DNA of 64,000 nt from JACKHO01 sp041398745 (GCA_041398745.1 JAWKUB010000015.1:1-64000), one strand, 5' to 3'. Shown: positions 28,401-35,985, counted from the first letter of the stretch. The notes: a model not told the origin generated them from the sequence alone. A program made the numbers and translations.

Positions 28401-28513
28401 GTCACGCGGACAAGCACCGTGTCAATGCCTCGAAGTCCGAGGCCGAACGGCTCGCCCTGATCGACCTCTGCCGGGCAATGTTCAACCTGAATGAATTCAT
28501 TTACATCGACTGA
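25451..28513 (+). CDS. PSCyt1-DUF1549-DUF1553 cytochrome protein, second copy
   Basis: 1020 residues; ATG 25451 overlaps the previous stop by four bases. A signal peptide is followed by CLSCHGPDKQ near 53-57 and the MPP loop DPDLQMPPKDQ. DUF1549 spans roughly 370-570 (RLAFDLTGLPPKPDEV; WLDVVRYADTNGYERDEF; CCQCHDHKYDPLSQ). A charged heptad-like stretch (IEQLKAEQAKLDKEQE, about 615-650) looks like a coiled coil. DUF1553 follows (RVIVNRVWQQHFGTGLVATPNDFG; CARRDTTVVAPQALMLLNS). It is shorter than the 1322-residue relative and lacks the large beta-sandwich insert between the DUFs. It pairs with the DUF1501 gene 14 bases downstream. Confidence 0.92.
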   Translation: MIDTKRRSFAALAFLMAWCLSECALVGADDFSPKQIELFEKDVRPLLKAKCLSCHGPDKQAGGLRLDSLQSALKGGDSGPAIVPGDAAKSLLVKAVRFDDPDLQMPPKDQLAAKEIQALTWWINDGAVWPRPVLVLFDDEEPFLAALTKGEAKSRFERRDTHRGSLAVAVSPREKFDEQIADWKLPIREKPGPAEFRYLRYAWKKTGGGGAMLEVAREGKWPPAKATPAPGGRYVAGPNETGMDAIVVDDAAPQDWTVVTIDLWKDLGDCEVTGLSLMASGSGETLFDAMLLGSSIADLDAWSPGRGDLAFKPAPKIEPVGTAFEDSRNPIRKLFRGERLDLWSLKPVVSTSVLETQRGDSAELSSKMIDRLIDKRLAEADITPAPEADRRTLIRRLAFDLTGLPPKPDEVATFLGDKSPDALETVVDRLLASAAYGERQARLWLDVVRYADTNGYERDEFRPRIWMYRDYVVRSFNSDKPFDQFIREQLAGDEIVNGLPQNSAEADALIATGYLRLGQWDSTASIFQEEDRLRAEMMADLTNTTASAFLGLTMSCCQCHDHKYDPLSQADHYRLRAFFAGVTPQDDLVVELPQQRQANEQHNSALGQRIEQLKAEQAKLDKEQEPGKTRAAELSKEISALEAQKRQPLSAMGATDAGSSAPVTRVLYQGVFRDPRDEVAPGFPSVLYPGPAEIHAPTESTTGRRLALANWITSSSNPWPARVIVNRVWQQHFGTGLVATPNDFGMTGARPTHPELLDYLAARFVRDGWSIKRLHRAIVMTRAYRRESAHEAVAAKIDPDNRLLWRQNVRRLDAETLRDSLLAVSGLLKKNDGGKPIWPEVPRELLHAQPAILEAIEGKDDGRRQGWYTDPVEATDVRSLYLVRKRCLPIPFLQAFDLPDTTVSCARRDTTVVAPQALMLLNSLTAVRYAEAFADRVWQACKLPAGESQETDESPRIVAAVFQLALARDPEPEERKLAQDLLLRHADKHRVNASKSEAERLALIDLCRAMFNLNEFIYID

Positions 28514-28527
28514 TTGTCGAGGTCAGT

Positions 28528-29973
28528 ATGCTGAAACTTCCATCACGTCGAGATTTCTTCACTCGCTCCGCTGGCGGGTTTGCCAGTGTCGCTTTGGGTG
28601 CATTGCTCGCCGAGGAACTGCAAGCTTCACCCGAATCGAACACTGCGATTAACCCGCTCGATCCGCTACGTGTGCGTTTGCCACACATCGCCCCTCGGGC
28701 CAAACAGGTGATCTTCCTCTTTCAATATGGAGGACCTTCAACATTCGACCTGCTGGATTACAAACCGGAGTTGATCAAACTCGACGGCCAACCCGTGCCG
28801 GAATCGTTTAAGCGGCACAACGACGAAGTTGGCGGAGTCTTCAATCACTGCAAAGACGAATTGATGGCCGGGCCGTGGAAGTGGGCTCAGCATGGTGAGT
28901 CCGGCCGCTGGTTCTCGGACCTGCTGCCGCATACGGCCCGCCACGCCGACGAACTTTGCGTGGTCCGTTCGATGTTCAGCGAGAGCTCCAACCACGCACC
29001 GGCAACGTATCTGATGAACACGGGAGCGATCCTCGGCGGCCGGCCGAGTCTTGGTTCGTGGGTGACGTACGGGCTGGGTTCGGCAAACCAGAATCTCCCC
29101 GGCTATGTGCTGTTGTACCAGGTCGCCGGGCTGGGCGGTTCGGCAAACTGGAGCAATGCCTTCCTGCCAGCGGCGTTTCAGGGGACTCAGTTCCGACACG
29201 AAGGCTCGCCCGTGTTGAACCTGTCCCCGCCGGAGCGATTGGCAGAAGTGCAGCGTTCGACGCTCGATTTCGCACAGGCACTGAATCGCCGGCACGCGGA
29301 GAAGCGGCCCGGAGTGCTCGATCTCGACGGCCGCATCGCTTCTTACGAACTTGCCTTTCGGATGCAGTCGGAATCGCTCGAAATCGGCGAGCTGTCACAG
29401 GAAACTCAGGCGACTCAGGACGCATACGCAGTCCATGACAGCAACACGGCAAAAGCTAAATACGGACGCATGTGCCTGCTGGCACGGCGGCTGATCGAGA
29501 AAGGTGTCCGCTTCGTTCAAACATACAATTCCGTGGACAAGTTGGGTTGGGACGGCCACGACAACAACATTGACTATCATCGCCGCAACGCCGCCCAGAC
29601 GGACCAGCCGATTGCCGCGTTGCTTACCGATCTCAAACAGCGCGGCCTACTCGATACGACGCTGGTCATCTGGGCAGGCGAGTTTGGTCGCACACCGATG
29701 AAGCAGGGGGGCAGCGGCCGCAACCACAATCCCTACGGCTTCAACATCTGGATGGCTGGCGGCGGAGTAAACGCCGGAGCATCGATCGGAGCCACCGACG
29801 ACATCGGCCTGCGGTCGGTTGAGCAGCCACAGCCCGTCAAGAACCTGCACGCAACCATCCTGACGGCGCTGGGACTCGCTCCCGACGATCTGTTCTTCGA
29901 ACATCAAGGCCGGCAGGAACGCCTCACCGGCGTCGCTCAAAGCTGGAAGCTGATTCCCAACGTGCTGGACTGA
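28528..29973 (+). CDS. DUF1501 family protein, second copy, Tat-exported
   Basis: 481 residues; a Shine-Dalgarno-like CGAGG precedes ATG 28528. The twin-arginine segment is SRRDFFTRSAGG. Family motifs: FLFQYGGPSTFDLLDYKP, VVRSMFSESSNHAPATYLMN, WDGHDNNIDYH, WAGEFGRTPMKQGGSGRNHN and FNIWMAGGGVNAG. Compared with the copy at 24048 it has SGRNHN in place of DGRDHH and a shorter C-terminus, so the two are diverged paralogues rather than recent duplicates. It is the last gene of the plus-strand catabolic run; beyond it the strand and gene content change to the accessory island. Confidence 0.93.
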   Translation: MLKLPSRRDFFTRSAGGFASVALGALLAEELQASPESNTAINPLDPLRVRLPHIAPRAKQVIFLFQYGGPSTFDLLDYKPELIKLDGQPVPESFKRHNDEVGGVFNHCKDELMAGPWKWAQHGESGRWFSDLLPHTARHADELCVVRSMFSESSNHAPATYLMNTGAILGGRPSLGSWVTYGLGSANQNLPGYVLLYQVAGLGGSANWSNAFLPAAFQGTQFRHEGSPVLNLSPPERLAEVQRSTLDFAQALNRRHAEKRPGVLDLDGRIASYELAFRMQSESLEIGELSQETQATQDAYAVHDSNTAKAKYGRMCLLARRLIEKGVRFVQTYNSVDKLGWDGHDNNIDYHRRNAAQTDQPIAALLTDLKQRGLLDTTLVIWAGEFGRTPMKQGGSGRNHNPYGFNIWMAGGGVNAGASIGATDDIGLRSVEQPQPVKNLHATILTALGLAPDDLFFEHQGRQERLTGVAQSWKLIPNVLD

Positions 29974-30005
29974 CCTTGAGTCACAAATTCCTGGGAAGAT
30001 TGAAT

Positions 30006-30042
30006 GTGGAATAGTTGTGGACTCAACTACGTGTATTTCCAC
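30006..30042. repeat. Imperfect inverted repeat after the catabolic operon
   Basis: GTGGAATAGTTG, a TGGACT loop, then CAACTA and TTTCCAC form a two-part stem with a small bulge, about 35 bases after the DUF1501 stop. There is no T-tract, so it is not a textbook terminator. It may be an mRNA-stabilising hairpin, or a border structure of the accessory island. Confidence 0.35.
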
Positions 30043-30753
30043 TTTGACGCGAACTTGGTGTAAGGCCTTGTCGCCCAGTGGGTTATTGCGTCTGACGACG
30101 GAGCGGCCGACGTTGTAGCCCTTGCGGCTACCAATGCGTTTGCCCGATTTGTAACACCACCAGGCAATCGCGGCCAGCAGATTGAGCGTGGTGTCGCCAT
30201 CGACGGGAAGGCCACGCAACCAGCGGGTGAACTGGTGGACCATCAGTCCGGCCGCGATACTGGCTGCGTAGATCGTGCTACGGGACGTGCAGCTACCGGT
30301 CTGAGCATCTGCTGGGGTAAACAACGTGTTGGCGTAGCGGCCGAATGTGTCGGCATCGCTCGCGGCGAGAATACGAATCGTCTCGCCCAACATTCGCCCG
30401 TCTGCCCAGAACCGGCAGCGGTTAGCGACCGATCGCCAGATAGCAGCCCGCGCAGAGATTGAATCGACACAGCAAAACACCGCTTCCCCGATTTGCTGCT
30501 TTGCACGGTAGCAATCCTGGATCGTCGCAACGTGAATCGAAGTATCCAGTCGACGAATTGCTGCAGCCGTTGCAAGCACTTTCGGCTGGCCTACATCGTT
30601 AGCCGTGTAGCCTTGGGTCGTGACGTTCGTCACATCCACTGCGTCAAAATCGACCAACTGAATGCGCGTTGCGCCAATGGCAGCGAGTTGCAACGCCACT
30701 TGACGACCAATGGCGCCGACGCCGATGACGGTGGCGCGCGGACGGTATGTGGT
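30010..30753 (-). pseudogene. ThiF/E1-like adenylyltransferase, start codon lost
   Basis: The minus frame reads RATVIGVGAIGRQVALQ (the GxGxxG nucleotide-binding loop), LVDFDAVDVTNVTTQGY, VFCCVDSISARAAIW and GSCTSRSTIYAASIAAGLMVHQFTRWL. This is the layout of an E1-like enzyme that adenylates the C-terminus of a ubiquitin-fold protein. The first ordinary start in frame is GTG 30699, which lies after the GxGxxG loop, and a stop lies just upstream at 30805-30807, so the native start appears to be missing. Homology ends near LNLLAA (30168); the frame then runs on through unrelated sequence, antisense into the DUF1501 gene as far as 29647. The ubiquitin-fold gene lies directly upstream. Confidence 0.6.
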
Positions 30754-30977
30754 TACGAGTTCGCGCCCTCGATCTTCGTCGGCGTGATGGAGATGCGATC
30801 GCCTTCACGCAAAACCTGGTCCGCAGGGCAAGGCTGACGATTAACGCGGATCAGATAGTGACTCGGCTTGGTGGAGCCGATCTGACGCTCGAACAGTTGG
30901 GTGACTGTCGTGCCATCTGCGACGTCCACGTCGTCAGCGAAGCCGCCACCGTCGTTGTTGATGACCATAATCTTCAT
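30753..30977 (-). CDS. MoaD/ThiS-like beta-grasp (ubiquitin-fold) protein
   Basis: 74 residues; ATG at 30975-30977 with AAAGGA seven bases before it. Sequence features fit a beta-grasp fold: strand MKIMVINN, VDVADGTTVTQLFERQIG (the conserved G-x-TV-xxL turn and helix), HYLIRVNRQPCPADQVL, and the closing GDRISITPTKIEGA. The C-terminus is ANS instead of the Gly-Gly of MoaD/ThiS. In related planctomycete cassettes such a protein sits before a ThiF/E1-like gene, exactly as here, implying activation by adenylation. The substrate or conjugation target is unknown. Its end abuts the decapitated E1 frame, so the junction may be a deletion that changed this protein's own C-terminus. Confidence 0.65.
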   Translation of the reverse strand: MKIMVINNDGGGFADDVDVADGTTVTQLFERQIGSTKPSHYLIRVNRQPCPADQVLREGDRISITPTKIEGANS

Positions 30978-31026
30978 ATGGGTCCTTTCGTGCGTTGTCT
31001 TGAGTGGGAAATCGATATCGTCGGAA

Positions 31027-31212
31027 TCAAGTTGGTTGCCGCACCTGCCGTCGTCGCTTTCGACGTCGCGAGGCGGTTTTCACTTCGCGCCCTCCTCGCT
31101 GTTGGCCACCGCGCAATTGCTTTAGCACGTTCGAATCAACGTCGAAAGCGGAATCATCTGTCGTGGCGGCAACGCTAAGTTGATGTCGTTGCTCAAGCGA
31201 CGGCCGGTTCAT
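31027..31212 (-). CDS. Small basic hypothetical protein
   Basis: 61 residues from ATG 31210-31212, overlapping the end of the upstream minus-strand gene by 20 bases and ending 49 bases before the ubiquitin-fold gene. The C-terminal half is very basic (KTASRRRKRRRQVRQPT). No family is recognised. The position in the cassette and the overlap are the only arguments for translation; it could also be spacer left by a deletion. Confidence 0.3.
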   Translation of the reverse strand: MNRPSLEQRHQLSVAATTDDSAFDVDSNVLKQLRGGQQRGGREVKTASRRRKRRRQVRQPT

Positions 31213-31582
31213 AGCGCGGCCTCCGCGTGCCTGTTTCGTGACGCTGGGCCTCCAATTCGTCCCAGTCGATAACGTAGGGTCCATGTTCCTCCGGCTCGGG
31301 ATAGGGCAAGCTGAGCGACGTCCAGTAGGAACGCGTGCGATTCCGAACCGACGTCACCGCCTTGAACCGCGCGTGCTTGGTGTCAAGCAGCTTCTTGCCG
31401 GCGCTGAGAAACTCGCCCTCGGCTCCAAACGATTCGGCCGCCAAGGCCTTCTGCGCCGTCGAAAGCGTTTTTCGTGTGCCGAGCCAGGTGAAGCTGACGC
31501 GTGTGGCGCACATCGTCGCCCGCATCCGATTGGCCGGGCTGGTGCAGTGCGTGGGTGGTTGTGTTGTTGAAGTTGGTGTCAT
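31193..31582 (-). CDS. Accessory-cassette protein, probably a hybrid of two genes
   Basis: 129 residues; ATG 31580-31582 follows GGAGAGG. The first two thirds contain MCATRVSFTWLGTRKTL, FGAEGEFLSAGKKLLDTKH and SYWTSLSLPYPEP, which I recall as the N-terminus of a longer uncharacterised protein in similar planctomycete cassettes. After LPYPEP the sequence turns abruptly to EEHGPYVIDWDELEAQRHE and ends. The abrupt change suggests an in-frame deletion joining the start of one gene to the end of another. No function is known. Confidence 0.45.
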   Translation of the reverse strand: MTPTSTTQPPTHCTSPANRMRATMCATRVSFTWLGTRKTLSTAQKALAAESFGAEGEFLSAGKKLLDTKHARFKAVTSVRNRTRSYWTSLSLPYPEPEEHGPYVIDWDELEAQRHETGTRRPRYEPAVA

Positions 31583-31609
31583 GGCCTCTCCGATATGATT
31601 GATGTGTGG

Positions 31610-31723
31610 TTAGTTGACACTGGGATCGCGGGGAATCTTCCGCCGCGACTTGCCTTGTGAGCCGCTCGTGTTGGTGTAGATGCCTGACTTGTCTGCCGAC
31701 AGGCAGCGACGGAGTTTCGTCAT
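31610..31723 (-). CDS. Small basic protein of the accessory cassette
   Basis: 37 residues: MTKLRRCLSADKSGIYTNT followed by SGSQGKSRRKIPRDPSVN. The start lies inside the end of the ATPase fragment, in another frame. The composition is regular and free of rare codons, and the frame ends 28 bases before the next minus-strand gene with its own Shine-Dalgarno, so it is probably a real small gene. No function is recognised. Confidence 0.45.
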   Translation of the reverse strand: MTKLRRCLSADKSGIYTNTSGSQGKSRRKIPRDPSVN

Positions 31724-31966
31724 CCGCCATCGCACTCAATGCTCGGACTGCGGCCAGCGGATCGGATCCCGCCATATCAGTGGTGTCGCTGTCCGTACCT
31801 CCCGATAGCCGCAATCCCAGGTCGACATCCCAAGTTGCCATCTTCCCTTGCTCGCTGTGGCACAGCCGCGAGATTTCCATAGCGCGTCCTCGTGTTCGAA
31901 GCTCTGAATCCAAATGCCGGCGAAGCACGCGCGCACGTTCTCAGCCAGCCGCTCTGAAAGCGTCAT
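31724..31966 (-). pseudogene. N-terminal fragment of an AAA-type ATPase, frameshifted
   Basis: From ATG 31964-31966 (AAGGAA upstream) the frame reads MTLSERLAENVRACFAG, then IWIQSFEHEDALW. Near 31895 the coding shifts to another frame: EISRLCHSEQGKMATWDVD, then SDPLAAVRALSAMADD. This matches the first ~90 residues of a larger AAA-type ATPase found with DUF1257 and ubiquitin-fold genes in planctomycetes. Walker A, Walker B and everything else are missing; the sequence runs straight into the 37-residue gene. The protein therefore cannot be a working ATPase. Confidence 0.5.
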
Positions 31967-32019
31967 GGTTTATTCCTTGAGACAATGTGGTGTGGGGATG
32001 GTGACCGTTTGAGATGCGA

Positions 32020-32421
32020 TCACCGAGATTCAGCCAAGCCGCCGATTGCCTTCAACCACGAGGCGATTTCGCCTTCGGTGTCGCGCTCACACAGCAAGTC
32101 AACCGTCATTTGGTCAGCCACTTTCGTGTTGAGCCAGCGTTTGGCCCGGTGGGTCAAACGGTTGCGAGCGCGGCGTGTAAGAAGTTCCCAGGGAGTTTCG
32201 AAGAGGCTGCGTTGATGAAGCTGCTTAGCAACAAACTCCGCCGCGGGGTCGAAGTCGTCAAAGTCGACTTCGATTTCACCAGCCGTGCGAATCGCCTCGG
32301 GATGTAGATAGTTTTCCAGGCTGCGTTTGCCTGTCAGGACTGCCCGACAATGCGGGCGGCGGTTAATCACTTCGGCGGCTTCGCCCCGAACGTCGGTCTC
32401 GACGGAAACGATGTGCGACAT
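32020..32421 (-). CDS. Hybrid protein: DUF1257-like start joined to a Toprim/OLD-like C-terminus
   Basis: 133 residues from ATG 32419-32421, seven bases after GGGAGG. The first 12 residues (MSHIVSVETDVR) are the signature opening of DUF1257 proteins. The rest (HCRAVLTGKRSLENYLHPEAI, about 30-50) resembles the C-terminal region of OLD-type Toprim proteins, where 'R-x-x-ENYL' recurs. No DUF1257 core is present. An in-frame deletion between two cassette genes is the simplest explanation. Whether the product is functional is doubtful. Confidence 0.45.
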   Translation of the reverse strand: MSHIVSVETDVRGEAAEVINRRPHCRAVLTGKRSLENYLHPEAIRTAGEIEVDFDDFDPAAEFVAKQLHQRSLFETPWELLTRRARNRLTHRAKRWLNTKVADQMTVDLLCERDTEGEIASWLKAIGGLAESR

Positions 32422-32456
32422 ATGCATGCCTCCCATGTTGATGTGTAGTGGTTTAG

Positions 32457-34020
32457 TCAGGTCGAACGATCGGCATGATCTGAATCGTCGGGCGAACGCG
32501 AAACGTCACGCTCCGCACGCAGGCCAATGGCGCGGACGCCGTCGGTACGCAGCAGCAGCAACGGTCGGTCAGCAACGAGGTCTTCGAGCAAGACTTCGGC
32601 GACCGCTTGATCGTCTGCGGGTTCGACGCGACGCGTGAGCAGATACCAGCACAGAACCAGCGGTAATAGGCAGGCCAACAGCAAGCCGATGTTGGCGATT
32701 GCCGCCGCGACGATCGGGTCCAGGCGACGTTTGGCGGCCAGGTCACGGCGTTCGGCCGAATTGCAGGGGCAGAGATCGCCGTTTTTGCAATGCATGCCCT
32801 TGTTGCCAGCGCCGGTCTGGTGAAAACGCTCTTCGCAGCGGGCACAGCAGAAAAACTCAACGACCAGATCCCAGAGGTGCGGGTCCTTGTCCTTCTTGGG
32901 ACCACGCGGCGCCTGCTTCAACTCGGCCAGCCGCCGCTGGACGGCGAAGAACAACTCATCATCGACGATGCGAAGCTCCTCGCAGAGGAAACTCTCCACC
33001 TCGCTGTCGGGTTGTTCAATCTGCCGCGAGTAGTCCCGCTTGGTCGAAAACTCGTTCCGCTTGCGGCCAAACTCCTAGCGACCGGTGTACGCAATCCGCG
33101 AGAGCATGCGGCGGTAGGCGTTATAGGTCATGTAACCTTTGGTCGAGCGCGGATCAGCCGGGCCGCCATCGGCGACCCTTCCGCCAACCCTGCTTGATCG
33201 GCATGCCATCGCGGATTAGCTTGTAGTGCTCCACGATCATCTCAGCCACATCCGGTCCGTCGTCCGAGTCTTCAGACCTCGACTCGTCGGACTCTTCGGG
33301 AGATTTCCGATCCACTTCCGGCACGGTGCGTGTCAGTCCGCGATTGGTCGTCGGAGCGTCCGGCAGTTCCTTGCGACGGTAGCCGACCGGCAGGGCGCCG
33401 ACCGTGTAGCCGCGAGCGAACAGACCCTTCAGACCGGCGCGAACGTGGTCGGCCGTCGCTTCGATCACCATGTCGTCCACGATCCCGTGGACCTGGAACA
33501 GCATCCGCCAGGCTTTCGTGTCGGACGTGTCGATCCCCTGCGTGACCGAGATCGCTCGCAAGCCTTCCTCGACCACTTCCTGCTGGATCAACTGGTAGCC
33601 TTTGAAGGCCTGACGATAGAGGCGCGACGCCTTGAACACCAGCAGCACGGTCGCGTACCGATTCTTGAGAATTAACAGCATGCGATCCAGACCTTCGCGA
33701 CGAGCCCGGTAACCGCGTTGCGCTTCATCGACGCACACGAACTCTGGAGGGCAGTAAATGCCCTTGGTGGCTGCGTGCTGGACGCTGGTCCGCACCTGAT
33801 GGGACGTGCTGTGCTGCCGCTTCGAACTGAAGCGACTGTAAATCGTGCCGATGTCGAGTCCTTGTCCCAACGCCCAGGCGATCCGCTCGGCAAGCGGAGC
33901 GGCGGGATCGAAACCGGAGAGGTCGATGTCGGTTTTTTCGGCGGCCTCTTGCCACCACTCGTGAATGTCGCGGGCGAGTTCTTGATTGGCAGCGCCCGCA
34001 TCAGGAAGTTGAAAAGCCAT
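32457..34020 (-). pseudogene. Serine recombinase, frameshifted and interrupted, with a fused membrane tail
   Basis: Start ATG 34018-34020 follows ATGGAGGG. Residues about 75-230 form a resolvase domain: IYSRFSSKRQHSTSHQV (catalytic Ser), then VFKASRLYRQAFKGYQLI and IDTSDTKAWRMLF, with VGALPVGYRRK opening the recombinase domain. Near 33170 the frame shifts. Coding continues as DPRSTKGYMTYNAYRRML and is cut by a TAG at 33075-33077 where a Trp codon is expected. A zinc-ribbon-like part (CCARCEERFHQTG; MHCKNGDLCPCNS) follows. Then comes an unexpected hydrophobic segment (ANIGLLLACLLPLVLCWYLL) and a short acidic tail, probably from another gene. It is not active as it stands. Confidence 0.75.
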
Positions 34021-34040
34021 GATTCGGCCCTCCATTAGTT

Positions 34041-34244
34041 GTGCTGAGCGATAGCGCCGCTTTCTGGCGGCGTACCCATAAGGCAACCGCGCCTCAAGGT
34101 CGCATCAAGATTGACGGCCAGGAACTGGACCGCTTGTTGGAACTGATGTTTGTCTCGCCCAAGTCGCAACCAATTCGACGAGCATTACCCAAAAAGACCT
34201 CGATGCAGCACATCACCACCAAACTGGGACGGCCCGACCACTGA
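34041..34244 (+). CDS. Uncharacterised small ORF, possible C-terminal gene fragment
   Basis: 67 residues from GTG 34041, divergent from the recombinase start 20 bases away. The second half reads GRIKIDGQELDRLLELMF and then LPKKTSMQHITTKLGRPDH, well ordered and charged, more like the end of a larger protein than random sequence. I do not recognise the family. A strong plus-direction terminator hairpin lies 77 bases after the stop, supporting transcription in this direction. Confidence 0.35.
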   Translation: MLSDSAAFWRRTHKATAPQGRIKIDGQELDRLLELMFVSPKSQPIRRALPKKTSMQHITTKLGRPDH

Positions 34245-34320
34245 TGTGCCCGCGGCAGCGAGCGACATGAACTAAACCCTTGGCGGCAAGCCCTTCGCAC
34301 GGCAATGCGAGGGCCAATGA

Positions 34321-34354
34321 AACCCGGCCCGGTTTATAACCGGGCCGGGTTTTT
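34321..34354 (+). terminator. Rho-independent terminator
   Basis: A perfect 14-base stem AACCCGGCCCGGTT (34321-34334) and AACCGGGCCGGGTT (34338-34351) is closed by a TAT loop and followed by TTT. It ends plus-strand transcription from the small gene at 34041. From 34355 to 34666 I see no convincing gene. Confidence 0.8.
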
Positions 34355-34666
34355 GTTCGCCCAACAGTTAAGCCATCACCGTGTTAGACTCTGCAAGTTG
34401 GTCGGCCGACTATCGGACAGTCGCGGCAATCGATCAATTTGCGATCGATCGTTGTGTTCCGGGTGGTGCGTCGAAAACGCCCGCTCGGATGGCCAACAAG
34501 ATAGCATGAGTATCGAATCCGTTGGCGGCAGGTTTTACTGCGCTGCAATGCGAAGAACGACACCCGCATCAGAGTCAAACCCGATGCAGGTTTGCTCACG
34601 TAATTGCTAAGCCGAGAGCCTTCACCTTACTTGACGCAAAATCGCTGTCAGTCTAGCACCGAGGGA

Positions 34667-35845
34667 TTAACCTGCCTTTCGCTTGGCAGGTTTCTTGCCC
34701 AAGGCTGCCCAGAGTGGGTCGTTGTACTGATCGGCCCACGCCGCGTAGTGATCCCAACAGACTTTGGGCGTGTTCCCCATCAGCCCCGCGAGCACCTCGA
34801 TCGTGACCGGCACACCGGTGTAGTACCCGCTCAGCGTGCGCTTCGCGAAGGTGTGACGACACGTGTACATGCAGCGGTCATCGGGCAGTTTCAGTTTACG
34901 TTTCAATTCGAGAAGCCGTTGCACACCGTTGCAACGCTTCCACTGACGACCCCGCGTCGTGCGAAACAGCGGAGTCCCGCTTCCCTTTGGTGCCGTCAGC
35001 ATCAACTGCCGCGTTATCGACTCCATCTCATCGCAAAGCATGATGCGTCGATCCTTGCCAGTCTTCTTGGCGCTCTTGTGACTGTGACCTCCATCGGCAG
35101 TTCGAGCTTTCAGCAGGTAAAACATGCCCTGCGGCGTTTCGACAACGTGATCGGCGGTGACTTTCGCCAATTCGGAGTATGGCCTTGCCCCCGTCAGGAG
35201 GCACGCCTTGATGAAAAGGCCATGGGCTTCGTCCGCTGCTTCAAGAATGGCCGTCTCTTCCTCGGGTGTGAACGCCGTCACGCGCGGCGTTGCGGTCGGC
35301 TTCTGGTATCCCGCCACCGGATTCGATTCGAGATCGTCGAACTTGCAACAGAAATTGAATGCTGCCTTCACAGACGCAATTACGTTGCGCTGCGTGTTGT
35401 GGTTCCACGACTTGTGCTTCTGAATCCAAGTCCGTAGATGCTTCTTCTGAAACTCTTCGACCTTCAACGCACCACAGTAGCCACACAAATCGTTCAGCCA
35501 CTTCTCGACCAGTTTGGCCCATTCGAGCGTCGCTGACTGATGCAGGTCCGCGAGGTAGATTTCACAGACTTTCGCGACAGTCCATTCGCCCGATGACGTT
35601 GTTGGCTGTGGGCTCAATTCGTCGACGAGTTTCACGCGAGCGAGGGCCAGTCTCGCGGCTTCCTTGTTCTCTTTGCCACGAACACGTTCGCCTTGCTCAT
35701 CAAAGAGGGGTACACGTTTCCTTGTTCCCGGCTCTGTGTAATACCAGCAGTCCGTCTGCTTCCAATGCCAGGCAGATCCAATGCTGCTGGCGACGTTGTT
35801 TTCGATTCCTTGCCATTGGTCATTTGTCCTTTCGTTGCTGACCAC
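34667..35845 (-). CDS. Tyrosine recombinase / phage-type integrase
   Basis: About 392 residues with GTG 35845 as start; the start is uncertain and an open frame extends to 36034. Residues about 85-175 look like a SAM-like core-binding domain (DLHQSATLEWAKLVEKWL). The catalytic domain follows with the first Arg in LLTGARPYSEL, the box II region CRHTFAKRTL (Arg-His), and the nucleophile in WDHYAAW near the end, so the catalytic set is recognisable and the frame is intact. The C-terminus KKPAKRKAG is basic. It is the likely mover of the island between 29974 and 36060, next to two strong hairpins upstream of its start. Attachment sites were not found by eye. Confidence 0.85.
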   Translation of the reverse strand: MVSNERTNDQWQGIENNVASSIGSAWHWKQTDCWYYTEPGTRKRVPLFDEQGERVRGKENKEAARLALARVKLVDELSPQPTTSSGEWTVAKVCEIYLADLHQSATLEWAKLVEKWLNDLCGYCGALKVEEFQKKHLRTWIQKHKSWNHNTQRNVIASVKAAFNFCCKFDDLESNPVAGYQKPTATPRVTAFTPEEETAILEAADEAHGLFIKACLLTGARPYSELAKVTADHVVETPQGMFYLLKARTADGGHSHKSAKKTGKDRRIMLCDEMESITRQLMLTAPKGSGTPLFRTTRGRQWKRCNGVQRLLELKRKLKLPDDRCMYTCRHTFAKRTLSGYYTGVPVTIEVLAGLMGNTPKVCWDHYAAWADQYNDPLWAALGKKPAKRKAG

Positions 35846-35913
35846 GACCCAGCGGAGCTGTGGGCCCGCCGCTGAGAATTGACTGTGGAAATTGTGGGGA
35901 AGACAATGAAGGC

Positions 35914-35985
35914 GGAACCGGTTTCGGTTCCTTGCCGCCAAGGGGCCGCCAAACGGGTTGCCGCCCGTGGCCCCTTGGTCTTTTT
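35914..35985 (+). terminator. Two adjacent hairpins, second with T-tract
   Basis: GGAACCG-GTTT-CGGTTCC (35914-35931) is followed by CCAAGGGGCC (35938-35947) pairing with GGCCCCTTGG (35969-35978), then TCTTTTT. The second has the form of a plus-strand Rho-independent terminator. It lies between the integrase (minus) and the sulfatase gene (plus), where no plus gene ends, so it may instead shield the sulfatase or mark the island border. Confidence 0.5.

Noticed and set aside
29647..29973. Extension of the E1-like minus frame through the 3' end of the DUF1501 gene
   Set aside because: The DUF1501 frame is fully conserved there and E1 similarity already ends near 30168; the overlap is chance.
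34256..34666. Possible tRNA or small ORFs around the strong terminator
   Set aside because: No cloverleaf could be drawn, and the ORFs on either strand have no recognisable features.
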